A stretch of DNA of 41,662 bases from an uncultured Exiguobacterium sp. (GCA_913775715.1 CAJYMC010000006.1:1-41662); one strand, 5' to 3'. Counted from the first letter of the stretch, positions 1 to 9,841 are shown. The notes: generated by a model not told the origin, from the sequence alone. Translations and numbers: made by a program.

Positions 1-10
1 TCTCCATAAA
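1..10 (-). rRNA. 16S rRNA, extreme 5' end (partial)
   Basis: On the minus strand the window ends in TTTATGGAGA, the sequence that normally precedes GTTTGATCCTGGCTCAG at the 5' end of Bacillales 16S rRNA. The rest of the gene lies outside the window. The call also rests on the tandem promoters and leader immediately upstream. Only about ten bases are visible, so the exact mature end is uncertain. Confidence 0.7.
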
Positions 11-144
11 GTGTTTGACTTGCTCGTTGTGTGACCGAAGTCACGATTGACGAAGCTTGCGCTTCATTCGTTTTTGTATTCCGTAGAATACGATTTTTGC
101 CTCATCGTTCAGTTTTCAAAGTTCGTCGTGTCGTTTTCAGCGAC
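11..144 (-). other. rRNA operon leader with boxA-like element and processing hairpins
   Basis: This is the transcribed leader between the promoters and 16S. It contains a boxA-like antitermination sequence, CTTTGAAAACTGAAC on the minus strand (about 109-123), as is typical upstream of Bacillales rRNA. Three small perfect hairpins follow: arms at 76-81/86-91, arms at 52-56/61-65, and arms at 31-35/40-44 (the last with a TTCG tetraloop on the transcript). They probably take part in RNase III or maturation folding, which is inference. Confidence 0.7.
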
Positions 145-150
145 TTTAAT

Positions 151-180
151 ATCTTAACAAGTTATCAACTCGATTGTCAA
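151..180 (-). promoter_or_regulatory. rRNA operon promoter P2 (sigma-A)
   Basis: The -35 TTGACA (175-180) is separated by 18 bp from a -10 TAAGAT (151-156). This is the proximal promoter of the 16S-23S-5S operon and would start transcription near position 144. Confidence 0.75.
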
Positions 181-234
181 CAACTTTTTTGATATTTATT
201 TTTGTGTGTCACAACCATTCGCGGCACAAGAAGT

Positions 235-263
235 AATATACCATGGCTTTTCGAATCGTACAA
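235..263 (-). promoter_or_regulatory. rRNA operon promoter P1 (sigma-A)
   Basis: The -35 TTGTAC (258-263) is separated by exactly 17 bp from the -10 TATATT (235-240). It lies upstream of P2 in very AT-rich DNA (about 265-300) that could act as an UP element. Tandem P1/P2 promoters are usual for Bacillales rRNA operons. Confidence 0.75.
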
Positions 264-334
264 GCATTTTATTAGAAAAACATTTAAAAACTTTTATTTA
301 CCCGTTTTCCGACTCGTTTATCCTTAAATTAACT

Positions 335-382
335 TCAAAAAGAACGCTCCGTTCCTTCTATACAGTATAGAAAGAACGGAGC
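335..382 (-). terminator. Rho-independent terminator of lysS
   Basis: A long stem has outer arms GCTCCGTTC (346-354) and GAACGGAGC (374-382) with an inner AT-rich extension. On the minus strand it is followed by a T-rich tract (335-345). It lies just past the lysS stop and ends that gene before the rRNA promoters. Together with the rRNA promoters and leader it fills the roughly 380-bp stretch without a protein gene. Confidence 0.85.
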
Positions 383-390
383 TCCACTCA

Positions 391-1959
<1,569 letters not shown>

Positions 1960-2034
1960 TTAGAAAACCGATACGCTCATCTTCAATGCAACTAGCGTAC
2001 CACAAAACGACGCTGTCCGACTATACTTTACCTG

Positions 2035-3027
2035 TTAGGCATATGCTACGTCTTCTTCGAGTGTCTGTAAGTACTGCTGTAACAATTCAACGAGTCCTGC
2101 GTGTGTGTCGATATTGAATAACACATTGCGAACGCGACCGTTCCCCTTCATTCCTTTCAAATACCAGGCGACGTGTGTTCGCATTTCGCGTACGGCGAGT
2201 TCTTCTCCCTTTAGCGCGACTAGTCGTGTGGCGTGCAAGAGGCAGATATCAATCTTCTCACGCGCCGTCGGTTCTGCTGGAAGCGTTCCTGACTCGAGGT
2301 ACTGGATCGTCTGATACAACATCCACGGGTTCCCGAGAGCGGCCCGCCCGATCATGACACCATCGACGCCGATCTCATCGATCATCCGTTTTGCATCTTG
2401 CGGAGTCTGAACATCTCCATTTCCGATGATTGGAATGTTGACCGCTTTTTTCGCTTCGCCAATGATGTCCCAGTCTGCGACTCCTTCATACTTTTGCGAA
2501 CGTGTCCGCCCGTGGATGGCTACAGCTTTCGCCCCACCTGCTTCTGCTGCTTTGACATTATCGACACAATAGATATGATGGCTGTCCCAGCCGGTTCGCA
2601 TCTTGACCGTCACCGGTTTATCGATCGCTTGCGTCACCGCATGAACCATCTCGTACACCTTATCCGGGTCAAGCAACCATTTCGCTCCAGCATCGCTTTT
2701 CGTGACTTTCGGGACGGGACAGCCCATGTTGATGTCAATGATATCGGCATTCGTGTTCGCTTCGACATATCGCGCCGCTTGAACGAGTGTCTCTTTTGAA
2801 CCGCCATAGATTTGAAGACTGAGCGGTTTTTCCCGTTCATCCACGTACAGCATCTGTAGCGTCCGTTCGTTCTCGTACAAAATCCCTTTATCGCTGACCA
2901 TCTCTGCACAGACGAGTCCTGCACCGAATTCCTTTGCGATTAACCGAAACGCCGGATTACAGACGCCTGCCATCGGTGCCAAGATGACTTGATTCTTCAG
3001 TTTGACATCGCCAATGTTAAATTCCAT
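2035..3027 (-). CDS. dusB: tRNA-dihydrouridine synthase (DusB family)
   Basis: This FMN-dependent enzyme reduces specific uridines in tRNA to dihydrouridine with NADPH. The 330-aa protein opens with the TIM-barrel segment NQVILAPMAGVCNPAFR. It carries the catalytic-cysteine motif NMGCPVPKVTKSDAGAKWL and the FMN/phosphate-binding IGNGDVQTP and GVMIGRAALGNPW segments. The open frame extends further upstream, but GGAGGA precedes the ATG at 3027 and homologues start at MEF/MFKIG-like sequences. The ATG shares one base with the folK stop (TAATG), so it is translationally coupled as the last gene of the folate operon. The small xre-like yazB that sits between folK and dusB in B. subtilis is absent. 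Confidence 0.95.
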   Translation of the reverse strand: MEFNIGDVKLKNQVILAPMAGVCNPAFRLIAKEFGAGLVCAEMVSDKGILYENERTLQMLYVDEREKPLSLQIYGGSKETLVQAARYVEANTNADIIDINMGCPVPKVTKSDAGAKWLLDPDKVYEMVHAVTQAIDKPVTVKMRTGWDSHHIYCVDNVKAAEAGGAKAVAIHGRTRSQKYEGVADWDIIGEAKKAVNIPIIGNGDVQTPQDAKRMIDEIGVDGVMIGRAALGNPWMLYQTIQYLESGTLPAEPTAREKIDICLLHATRLVALKGEELAVREMRTHVAWYLKGMKGNGRVRNVLFNIDTHAGLVELLQQYLQTLEEDVAYA

Positions 3028-3542
3028 TATTGTTCCTCCGCTTCTAAAAGCCCACCTAACCGTCGTACACCGTTTCGTTCTGTCTCTGGTAACTGCTGAT
3101 ACAACTGCTCGACGCTTTGCCCGAGACCTGGTATGACGCATGTTGCTGCGAGTTCACGTAATGGCGCGAGGACGAATGCCCGCTCTTGCATCCGTGGATG
3201 CGGAACGGTTAATCCTTCGAGATCAATGCGTTCTTCCGCATACAGCAAAATATCTAAATCAAGCGTCCGTGGTCCATTTTTGAATAGACGCTCGCGCCCT
3301 TCTAGCTGTTCGATTTCCTGCAGTCGTCTAAGTAAGACCTCTGCCTCATCCGTCGTTTGAATCGCGACGACCATATTATAAAATAAATCCTGATCGAGAT
3401 ATCCGACAGGTACGGTCTCATAAATAGAAGAGACCTTTACGTCATGCACAGACGGTAACGTTCTCAGGCGAGCAATCGCTGCTCTTAAGTGAGCCGCTTT
3501 ATCGCCGATGTTCGAGCCAAGTGCAATGTAAGCTTCCTTCAT
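3027..3542 (-). CDS. folK: 2-amino-4-hydroxy-6-hydroxymethyldihydropteridine pyrophosphokinase
   Basis: HPPK transfers pyrophosphate from ATP to 6-hydroxymethyl-7,8-dihydropterin, producing the substrate of FolP. The 171-aa protein begins YIALGSNIGDK and contains the diagnostic GPRTLDLDILLY, whose aspartates bind magnesium and ATP. VPHPRMQERAFVLAPL follows. Its start overlaps the end of folB by 4 nt and its stop overlaps dusB by 1 nt, so expression is coupled within the fol operon. The length is typical. Confidence 0.96.
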   Translation of the reverse strand: MKEAYIALGSNIGDKAAHLRAAIARLRTLPSVHDVKVSSIYETVPVGYLDQDLFYNMVVAIQTTDEAEVLLRRLQEIEQLEGRERLFKNGPRTLDLDILLYAEERIDLEGLTVPHPRMQERAFVLAPLRELAATCVIPGLGQSVEQLYQQLPETERNGVRRLGGLLEAEEQ

Positions 3543-3910
3543 GCATAGTCCTCCCGAAGACGATTGATCTCGACCGCCACATGTTCATAATGACCAGCAA
3601 TCGGCGGATCCGGTTTGATGACCTTGATTGACGCTTCTTGAATTCGTCCGTCTAACGCAAAGACTGCTTTTGCAATACGATCCGCCAAGGCTTCGACGAG
3701 TTGGAGCGGTTCTCCTTCGACGACACGTTTCGTCGCTTCATACAATTCGGCGTAATTGACACTTTTCGTCAAATCATCCGTCCGACCGGCTTCTGCCAAT
3801 GCAAGTCCGATCGATAAGTCGACATTAAAGCGTTGACCGAGTTTCGTTTCTTCTGCGAATACACCATGATACCCATAAAAACGCATCCCTGTTACATGAA
3901 TTCGATCCAC
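3539..3910 (-). CDS. folB: Dihydroneopterin aldolase
   Basis: FolB cleaves 7,8-dihydroneopterin to 6-hydroxymethyl-dihydropterin and glycolaldehyde, the step before FolK. The 123-aa protein has the family start IHVTGMRFYGYHGVFAEE, whose glutamate contacts the pterin, and the C-terminal IKVIKPDPPIAGHYEHVAVEI segment with its conserved lysine. It lies 2 nt after folP and overlaps folK by 4 nt. Confidence 0.95.
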   Translation of the reverse strand: MDRIHVTGMRFYGYHGVFAEETKLGQRFNVDLSIGLALAEAGRTDDLTKSVNYAELYEATKRVVEGEPLQLVEALADRIAKAVFALDGRIQEASIKVIKPDPPIAGHYEHVAVEINRLREDYA

Positions 3911-3912
3911 CG

Positions 3913-4698
3913 TTATTCCCCCTTCGTCGCAGCCAACATGATGTCCATCATCTGCGCTGCCCGTTTGACTTCTTTGACATCATGCACACGCATCCAATCA
4001 CATCCTTGCTGAATTCCATAGCAAACCGTCGCAATCGTCCCTTCAAGTCGTTCTTCCGTCGGTAGTCCGAGCGCAAGTCCAATCATCGATTTACGGGACG
4101 TTCCGAGTAAAACTGGATATCCGAAGTCCGTTACGATCGATAGATGACGCATCAGGTACAAGTTCTCTTCATGCGTCTTCATGAATCCAATTCCCGGATC
4201 GAGCCAAATGTGCTCTTCCGCCACGCCTGCCTGTTTTGCTAACCGAATCGATTCCTCAAGGTCAGCTCGAACTTCTGCCAGCATATCTGTCCCATGCGCC
4301 GTCTCCCGGTTGTGCATCAAAATGATGGGTACTTTATGCTGCGCAGCAACGTTGACCATCGAACGATCGCCCCACTTCGAGCCCCAAACATCGTTGATGA
4401 TGTCCGCCCCTGCTTCAATAGCAGCTTCTGCGACGACCGGTTTGTACGTATCGATTGACACGAGGACGTTTAGCTCTCGTTTGATGCGCTTAATGATCGG
4501 TAAGACACGGGCGAGTTCTTCTTCGACTGATACGAATGCTGCACCTGGTCGTGTCGATTCTCCACCGACATCGATCGCATCTGCTCCGGCCGCAACGAGC
4601 TGACGCGCTTGCCGCATCGCTTGTTCGACATCGACATATTGTCCACCGTCCGAAAAGGAGTCCGGTGTCACGTTCAAGATACCCATGATGTAAGTCAT
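3913..4698 (-). CDS. folP: Dihydropteroate synthase
   Basis: DHPS condenses hydroxymethyl-dihydropterin pyrophosphate with p-aminobenzoate and is the sulfonamide target. The 261-aa TIM-barrel protein starts [19 protein letters not shown]. It has DVGGESTRPGA (pABA/pyrophosphate loop), SIDTYKPVVAE, INDVWG, DPGIGFMKT and LLGTSRKSMIG. The N-terminus is about ten residues shorter than in many homologues, but AAGGAGGG 8 nt before the ATG supports it. The start overlaps the pabC stop by 4 nt, joining the pABA and pterin branches in one transcript. Confidence 0.96.
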   Translation of the reverse strand: MTYIMGILNVTPDSFSDGGQYVDVEQAMRQARQLVAAGADAIDVGGESTRPGAAFVSVEEELARVLPIIKRIKRELNVLVSIDTYKPVVAEAAIEAGADIINDVWGSKWGDRSMVNVAAQHKVPIILMHNRETAHGTDMLAEVRADLEESIRLAKQAGVAEEHIWLDPGIGFMKTHEENLYLMRHLSIVTDFGYPVLLGTSRKSMIGLALGLPTEERLEGTIATVCYGIQQGCDWMRVHDVKEVKRAAQMMDIMLAATKGE

Positions 4699-5534
4699 CG
4701 TTGTTCCCTCCTTGTCGTCACCTGTTCGACGGATTGATCGAACAGCTTCATGAGTTGTGTATATCCTGTTCCGTTAATTCCAGGGAAAGGGCGTCCGTCA
4801 AGTGACGAGATCGCGACTGCTTCCTGAACAGAATTCGTATAGATGATCTCATCTGCTTCTTCGAGCTGTGATAAATACGCTAGGCGTTCCTCGACCGGTA
4901 CATGTTGCATGAGGAACTGACGGGTAATTCCGTTCAGTGCTCCGGTCTCAAGTGGTGATGTATACCATGTACTTCCGTAACGCCAAAAGATGTTTGACGT
5001 AATGCCCTCACAGACATGACCTTCCTTCGTCAAAAACAACCCTTCTGCTTCCGGATTGAACAATTGGCGTTTCGCCACTAGATTGTTCATGTAATGATGT
5101 GACTTCAAGCGGTAAGTCGTCTCCGGTGTACTGCGCGGTAAACGAATCGTCTCGAGTGCACGTTCCGCCCGTTTCCGCGGAGCGATTGGTTTCGCATAGA
5201 TCAGCACGGTCGGCGTGTCGTAAGGATCGATCGATAACCCAATCTCGCGCGGACCAGCCGAGACGTTCAACCGAATGTATAAATCGTTCGCCTCATATGC
5301 TTCATATAAATCTTGGATCGCTTGCCGTAAGGCTTCACGGTCATATGCTAGCTGGATTCCGAGTGCGACACAACTCATCCGTAAGCGTTCGATATGATCA
5401 TCGAACAAAAACGGATGTCCGTTATATGTCCGAAACGTCTCGAATACACCCATCCCGTAGACGAATCCGTGATCGAGTGGGGAAATACGTACTTCTTCTT
5501 CTCGTTTAATGGTTCCGTCATGCCAGAGATACAT
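4695..5534 (-). CDS. pabC: Aminodeoxychorismate lyase (PLP fold type IV)
   Basis: PabC removes pyruvate from 4-amino-4-deoxychorismate to give p-aminobenzoate. The 279-aa protein has the branched-chain-aminotransferase-like fold signature [20 protein letters not shown]. The probable PLP lysine is in [17 protein letters not shown], and [14 protein letters not shown] binds the cofactor phosphate. A D-amino-acid aminotransferase has a similar sequence, but the position between pabA and folP decides the call. Its first 17 nt overlap the end of pabA in another frame. Confidence 0.93.
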   Translation of the reverse strand: MYLWHDGTIKREEEVRISPLDHGFVYGMGVFETFRTYNGHPFLFDDHIERLRMSCVALGIQLAYDREALRQAIQDLYEAYEANDLYIRLNVSAGPREIGLSIDPYDTPTVLIYAKPIAPRKRAERALETIRLPRSTPETTYRLKSHHYMNNLVAKRQLFNPEAEGLFLTKEGHVCEGITSNIFWRYGSTWYTSPLETGALNGITRQFLMQHVPVEERLAYLSQLEEADEIIYTNSVQEAVAISSLDGRPFPGINGTGYTQLMKLFDQSVEQVTTRREQR

Positions 5535-6099
5535 AATGCGTCAACTCCAAGAAATTTTTTAACATCTGTTTCCCATCTCGCGTCAAAATCGCTTCCGGAT
5601 GGAACTGGACACCGAGAATCGGCAACGTCCGGTGACGGAGTGCCATGATTTCTCCGCCAGCTTCCGCAGTCACTTCAAGCACTTCCGGGAATGTCTCGCG
5701 TTCAACAACGAGCGAGTGGTAACGTGTCACCGGCGTCGCTTGTGGGATCCGTTCAAAGATGCCCTGTTCGTCATGCATCAGTGGTGAGACTTTTCCGTGC
5801 ATCAGCTCCTTCGCGCGGACAACTTTACCACCGAATACTTGTCCAATCGCTTGATGGCCTAAGCAAACTCCTAGTATCGGCACCTTCCCAGCGAAGTAAG
5901 CAATCGCCTCTAGACTGATCCCCGCTTCATTCGGTGTACAGGGACCCGGTGAGATGACCAGATGATCCGGTTGCAACGCTTCGATTTCCGCAAGCGTGAT
6001 CGCGTCGTTACGAAATACCCGGATGTCTTGCCCGAGTTCACCGAAATACTGGACTAAGTTATACGTAAAGGAATCATAGTTATCAATCAATACAATCAT
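5518..6099 (-). CDS. pabA: Glutamine amidotransferase component of aminodeoxychorismate synthase (PabA/TrpG)
   Basis: This subunit hydrolyses glutamine and passes ammonia to PabB. The 193-aa class I amidotransferase starts [20 protein letters not shown]. It has the nucleophile motif [15 protein letters not shown] and the catalytic His-Glu in [10 protein letters not shown]. The ATG at 6099 has GGAGGG upstream and overlaps the pabB stop by 4 nt (ATGA). In B. subtilis the equivalent protein serves both pABA and tryptophan synthesis. The same double role here is an inference. Confidence 0.94.
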   Translation of the reverse strand: MIVLIDNYDSFTYNLVQYFGELGQDIRVFRNDAITLAEIEALQPDHLVISPGPCTPNEAGISLEAIAYFAGKVPILGVCLGHQAIGQVFGGKVVRAKELMHGKVSPLMHDEQGIFERIPQATPVTRYHSLVVERETFPEVLEVTAEAGGEIMALRHRTLPILGVQFHPEAILTRDGKQMLKNFLELTHYVSLA

Positions 6100-7481
6100 T
6101 GCGTTCCCTCCGCTGTTTCTTTTGTCACCCATAACGCTTTTGCTTTACTGAGCGACTCTTCGTATTCACGTGCTGCGTCCGAGTCCGTGACGACTCCAGC
6201 ACCTGCTTGGACATATGCCATACCGTCTTTTGCGACAAGTGTCCGAATCAAGATGTTGAAGATGACATCATCCGCCCAACTGATGAAGCCAAGCGATCCG
6301 GTATAGATACCACGCCGGACCGGTTCGAGTTCTTCAATGATTTCCATCGTCCGAATCTTTGGTGCTCCAGTGATCGTACCACCTGGGAACATCGCAGCAA
6401 GCACCTGACTTCCAGAGTGTTCCGGAGCTACTTCCCCTCTAACATTCGAGACGATGTGTTGTACGTGCGAGTATTTCTCGATCACCATCAATTCATCGAC
6501 ATGAACCGTGCCATAACGACTGACGCGTCCTAAATCATTCCGCTCTAAATCAACGAGCATCACATGCTCCGCCCGTTCTTTTTCATTATCGAGTAAAGTT
6601 TTCGCAAGTCGTAAATCCTCTGCTTCATCCTTCCCGCGTGGTCGTGTTCCTGCAATCGGGCGTGTCGCTAACGAATCGCCGATTTTTTCGACGAGCAACT
6701 CGGGTGAGGCGGACACGAGTGTTAAATCCTCATCCGCAAAGTAACCCATGTATGGAGAAGGATTGACTTGTCGTAATACATCATACAAATGTTCCGCTGT
6801 CGTCCCAAGCGGTTCTTGTTGACGGACGGACAAATTAACTTGGAAAACGTCACCGTCCTCAATATAGGATTTAATCCGGTGTGCCGCTGTCATGAACGCT
6901 TCTTGCCCGAAAGCTCGTTCTCGCTCGCCGGACGAACCGGTCGCTGTAAATCGAGGTGCGACCGTCTCGATACACCAACGCGCGATTTCCGTTTCAAGGA
7001 CTCGCTCTGCTTCCTCTGCCGTGTCTCGTGTCACGGCAATGAACAACTGCTTCGTTTCCTCATCAAACACGGCGACTTCATCGTACCAGTAAAATGACAG
7101 ATCGGGTGTTTGCAGATCATCCATCGCTTGTTCCGGTAGTTTTTCTAAATAACGGACGGCATCATAACTGACATATCCGGCAAATCCACCAAAGAATGGT
7201 GGCATTCCGTCCGGTCGGATCGATTCACGTTCGATGCGAAGTCGTTCGAGTATATTAAACGGATTCGCCAGCGATCTCTCGACTTTTCCATCTGTCTCAA
7301 TCGTCGTCGTTCCGTCCTTCGTCCGGAGGTATCCGACAGGACGAGTCGCTGCCATCGTATACCGTCCGATTCGACCGCTTTCGAGCCAGACGTGTCCTGT
7401 CGTTCCAATCGTCTGTTCGACATATCGGTTGTAGAATTGTTCTTTCGTCCATGGTACTGCTTTATATTTCGTCTGTCGCAT
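6096..7481 (-). CDS. pabB: Aminodeoxychorismate synthase component I
   Basis: PabB converts chorismate and ammonia to 4-amino-4-deoxychorismate. The 461-aa chorismate-binding protein has the C-terminal core motifs [19 protein letters not shown] [36 protein letters not shown] and [20 protein letters not shown]. The loop reads PIAGT rather than the PIKGT that holds the nucleophilic lysine of E. coli PabB, so sequence alone cannot exclude TrpE. The pabA-pabC-folP neighbours make PabB the better call. The ATG at 7481 follows a G-rich Shine-Dalgarno. It is first in a seven-gene folate operon running to dusB. Confidence 0.92.
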   Translation of the reverse strand: MRQTKYKAVPWTKEQFYNRYVEQTIGTTGHVWLESGRIGRYTMAATRPVGYLRTKDGTTTIETDGKVERSLANPFNILERLRIERESIRPDGMPPFFGGFAGYVSYDAVRYLEKLPEQAMDDLQTPDLSFYWYDEVAVFDEETKQLFIAVTRDTAEEAERVLETEIARWCIETVAPRFTATGSSGERERAFGQEAFMTAAHRIKSYIEDGDVFQVNLSVRQQEPLGTTAEHLYDVLRQVNPSPYMGYFADEDLTLVSASPELLVEKIGDSLATRPIAGTRPRGKDEAEDLRLAKTLLDNEKERAEHVMLVDLERNDLGRVSRYGTVHVDELMVIEKYSHVQHIVSNVRGEVAPEHSGSQVLAAMFPGGTITGAPKIRTMEIIEELEPVRRGIYTGSLGFISWADDVIFNILIRTLVAKDGMAYVQAGAGVVTDSDAAREYEESLSKAKALWVTKETAEGTQ

Positions 7482-7513
7482 ACGCGTCCCCCACTTCACA
7501 CTATTCTGCTCTC

Positions 7514-7519
7514 ATTATA
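7514..7519 (-). promoter_or_regulatory. Probable -10 box of the pabB-dusB operon
   Basis: A consensus TATAAT lies 33 bp upstream of the pabB start and four bases past the T tract of the cysK terminator. No good -35 is present; the hexamer 17 bp upstream, CGGCTT, falls inside the terminator stem. If active, this promoter physically overlaps the cysK terminator. Confidence 0.5.
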
Positions 7520-7522
7520 CGC

Positions 7523-7558
7523 AAAAAAGTACACGGAAGCCGAATGACTTCCGTGTAC
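7523..7558 (-). terminator. Terminator of cysK
   Basis: Perfect 11-bp arms GTACACGGAAG (7529-7539) and CTTCCGTGTAC (7548-7558) enclose an 8-nt loop. They are followed on the minus strand by TTTTTT (7523-7528). This is a strong intrinsic terminator between cysK and pabB. Confidence 0.9.
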
Positions 7559-7577
7559 GTATGATGGATTACTTCGA

Positions 7578-8513
7578 TTAGTCTGCTTCTTCCTCGACTT
7601 GATACAGCGGTGTACTTAAGTACCGCTCTCCGTTCGAAGGAATGATCGCAAGAACATTTTTCCCTTTACCGAGACGTTTCGCCGTCTTGAGCGCCGCTGC
7701 AATCGCAGCACCTGATGAGATACCGCCTAAGACACCATTCGTCTTCGCTGCTCGACGCGCGTGATCGAATGCCTCTTCCGTCGTGATTTGCTCGACCCCA
7801 TCATAGATGTCTGTATCGAGAATCGACGGCACGAATCCTGCACCGATCCCTTGCAGTTTATGCGGTCCCGGTTTACCACCTGATAAGACTGGGGAATCCG
7901 TTGGTTCGACAGCGATAATTTCAATGCCTTGGAAGGCCTTGCGTAACACTTTACCAGCACCTGTGATCGTTCCACCCGTTCCGATTCCCGCGATGAACGC
8001 ATCGAGTTGCATGCCTTCGAACGCTTCGACGATTTCAGGACCTGTCGTTTTTTCATGGACGACCGGATTGGCACCGTTATTGAATTGTTGTGGCATGAAG
8101 TAACCGTTCTCTTCCGCTTCCGCTGTCGCGCGAGCGATCGCACCCTTCATTCCTTCAGGACCCGGTGTCAGAATTAATTCCGCACCATATGCGCGGAGCA
8201 ACGTCCGACGTTCCATGCTCATCGTTTCTGGCATGACGAGGATGGCGCGATATCCTTTCGCCGAAGCGACCATCGCCAGCCCGATCCCTGTGTTTCCACT
8301 CGTCGGCTCGATAATCGTGTCTCCTTCTTTAAGTTGACCCGCTTCTTCCGCCGCTTCAATCATGGATAACGCGATCCGGTCTTTTACGCTTGATCCAGGG
8401 TTCATGTACTCCAGTTTCAGATATACATCTGCATCCTCAGGACCCGTTAGATGATGTAACTTGACGATCGGGGTACGACCGACTAAATCTAATACTGAAT
8501 TCGCAATACGCAT
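7578..8513 (-). CDS. cysK: Cysteine synthase A (O-acetylserine sulfhydrylase)
   Basis: CysK makes cysteine from O-acetylserine and sulfide using PLP. The 311-aa protein has the PLP-lysine motif [13 protein letters not shown], the substrate loop [12 protein letters not shown], and the PLP-phosphate glycine loop [26 protein letters not shown] is near the C-terminus. I chose the ATG at 8513 because AGGAGG lies 7 nt upstream; the ATG at 8519 is only one base from it. The gene has its own consensus promoter and a CymR-like palindrome at the start of transcription. It ends in a strong terminator, so it is probably monocistronic. Confidence 0.96.
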   Translation of the reverse strand: MRIANSVLDLVGRTPIVKLHHLTGPEDADVYLKLEYMNPGSSVKDRIALSMIEAAEEAGQLKEGDTIIEPTSGNTGIGLAMVASAKGYRAILVMPETMSMERRTLLRAYGAELILTPGPEGMKGAIARATAEAEENGYFMPQQFNNGANPVVHEKTTGPEIVEAFEGMQLDAFIAGIGTGGTITGAGKVLRKAFQGIEIIAVEPTDSPVLSGGKPGPHKLQGIGAGFVPSILDTDIYDGVEQITTEEAFDHARRAAKTNGVLGGISSGAAIAAALKTAKRLGKGKNVLAIIPSNGERYLSTPLYQVEEEAD

Positions 8514-8539
8514 GACCATTCCTCCTCATTAGTGAACCG

Positions 8540-8552
8540 CTTGAATTCCAAG
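8540..8552 (-). promoter_or_regulatory. Candidate CymR operator at the cysK promoter
   Basis: CTTGGAATTCAAG on the minus strand is an imperfect palindrome 15 bp downstream of the cysK -10, around +9 to +21. GGAATT is the most conserved end of the CymR motif described for cysteine genes in B. subtilis and Staphylococcus. The upstream half of the long consensus fits poorly, so this is a candidate only. Confidence 0.4.
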
Positions 8553-8567
8553 TAATCCGATAGATTA

Positions 8568-8597
8568 ATTATCAGCGGATTGGATGAAATCTGTCAA
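8568..8597 (-). promoter_or_regulatory. cysK promoter (sigma-A)
   Basis: The -35 TTGACA (8592-8597) is separated by 18 bp from the -10 GATAAT (8568-8573). The TGA in the -35 is the stop codon of the upstream truncated yacD-like gene (8594-8596). Confidence 0.8.
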
Positions 8598-8905
8598 TCA
8601 AAGCGTTTGACTTCCGGCTTTTTTCCATCCTTCGTCTGGCGTTCGACCGCTTCTTGAATCAAACGATCGATTGTCTGCTTCTCTTGCTCCGTTCGCATCG
8701 TCTGATAGACCATCGCTCGTGTGATTTTTTCATTACCGACTTCGGCAATGACATCCTCGAGTGGACCACCAATGCTGTCCTGAACGATTTTAGGAGAATC
8801 GACCTTTGGGAGCTCACCCATGAAGGCATAAGCACCGGTCATGAAATTCGTCAACAATAAGATGAAGATCAACATCCACAAGTACTTAGGTTGTACATTC
8901 CCCAT
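8594..8905 (-). CDS. Truncated YacD/PrsA-like membrane-anchored protein (no PPIase domain)
   Basis: This 103-aa protein sits where B. subtilis has yacD, a parvulin-type foldase of roughly 300 aa. It has one N-terminal membrane segment (about residues 9-29, YLWMLIFILLLTNFMTGAYA). The segment VIAEVGNEKITRAMVYQTMR resembles the start of the SurA/PrsA N-terminal domain, and a charged tail follows. The rotamase domain is wholly missing. The start has GAGGG 8 nt upstream and the frame is intact, so it looks like a stable short gene rather than a recent break. No function can be assigned; it may be a minimal chaperone-like remnant. Its stop codon is embedded in the cysK -35 box. Confidence 0.7.
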   Translation of the reverse strand: MGNVQPKYLWMLIFILLLTNFMTGAYAFMGELPKVDSPKIVQDSIGGPLEDVIAEVGNEKITRAMVYQTMRTEQEKQTIDRLIQEAVERQTKDGKKPEVKRFD

Positions 8906-8917
8906 ATCGGATCCCTC

Positions 8918-9841
8918 TTATGCTCTTTCGAGTGATTTTTCGCGAAGTTCCTCTAATTCCGGAACGTCATAGTGATAATGTTCTGAACAGAAGTGACAAA
9001 CAGCTTCCGCACCACCATCTTCATCAATCATCGCTTGAATCTCATCTGGTCCAAGGGCAATGATCGCTGTCGCTAATTTGTCACGGTCACACGTACATTC
9101 AAATGACACTGGAATCGTATCCAGATGTTCATAGTCACCAAGAACGAGTTCTAACATTTCTTCTGGTGTTTTTTCCTCACCGACAAGAATCGAGATCGGT
9201 TTAAGGGCAGCAACACGTTTTTCAAGTGCTGCAATCGTTTCTTCCGATGCACCTGGCATCAATTGGACGATCAAGCCTCCTGCTGCGATGACCGATTCGT
9301 CTTCTGGATAAACAAGCACACCTGCTCCAACGACCGATGGGCTTTGTTCCGATACAGCGAAGTAATACGTGAAGTCTTCACTGATCTCACCTGTTTGAAT
9401 CGGTGACTGACCACCGACGAAGTCACGTAACCCAAGATCTTTGATGACAGAAATGTTTCCGCGACCGACGGCTTCACCGACTTTTAGTTTCGTCAGACCG
9501 TCTGCATTAACATACGTATCCATTTCGACGCGAGGACGGCTGACATATCCACGAACGACACCTTTTGCGTCGGCATCGACGATGATTTTCCCAATTGGTC
9601 CATCGCCTTCGACTTTTAATGTGACACGTGTATCGCCTTTTTGCATCGTACCCATCATCGCACCGATTGTCAGAGTTCGACCGAGCGCTGCTGTGACGAC
9701 CGGTGTCGTCTGGTGGCGCAGTTGTGCTTCATAGACCGTTTTCGTCGAACGGATTGCAAACGCACGGACTTCTCCATTGAAGCCTAACGCCCGTACTAAA
9801 TAGTCATCTTTTAATTGTGCTAATAATTCTTCACGTTTCAT
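8918..9841 (-). CDS. hslO: Hsp33 redox-regulated holdase chaperone
   Basis: Hsp33 binds unfolding proteins under oxidative stress and is switched on when its zinc-bound cysteines oxidise. The 307-aa protein has the N-terminal core (DDYLVRALGFNGEVRAFAI) and GGLIVQLMPGASEETI. The C-terminal zinc centre has the C-X-C ECTCDRDK (about residue 240) and the C-X-X-C VCHFCSEHYHY (about residue 275). I used the ATG at 9841 with GAGGG upstream; the longer open frame has no start support. It lies 10 bp after coaX. Confidence 0.95.
   Translation of the reverse strand: MKREELLAQLKDDYLVRALGFNGEVRAFAIRSTKTVYEAQLRHQTTPVVTAALGRTLTIGAMMGTMQKGDTRVTLKVEGDGPIGKIIVDADAKGVVRGYVSRPRVEMDTYVNADGLTKLKVGEAVGRGNISVIKDLGLRDFVGGQSPIQTGEISEDFTYYFAVSEQSPSVVGAGVLVYPEDESVIAAGGLIVQLMPGASEETIAALEKRVAALKPISILVGEEKTPEEMLELVLGDYEHLDTIPVSFECTCDRDKLATAIIALGPDEIQAMIDEDGGAEAVCHFCSEHYHYDVPELEELREKSLERA

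Noticed and set aside
2398-2799. Long plus-strand open frames opposite dusB, folP (4181-4603), mfd (21268-21645) and other genes.
   Set aside because: Each lies wholly within a recognised gene on the other strand, with low-complexity Ser/Arg-rich translations and no start signals.
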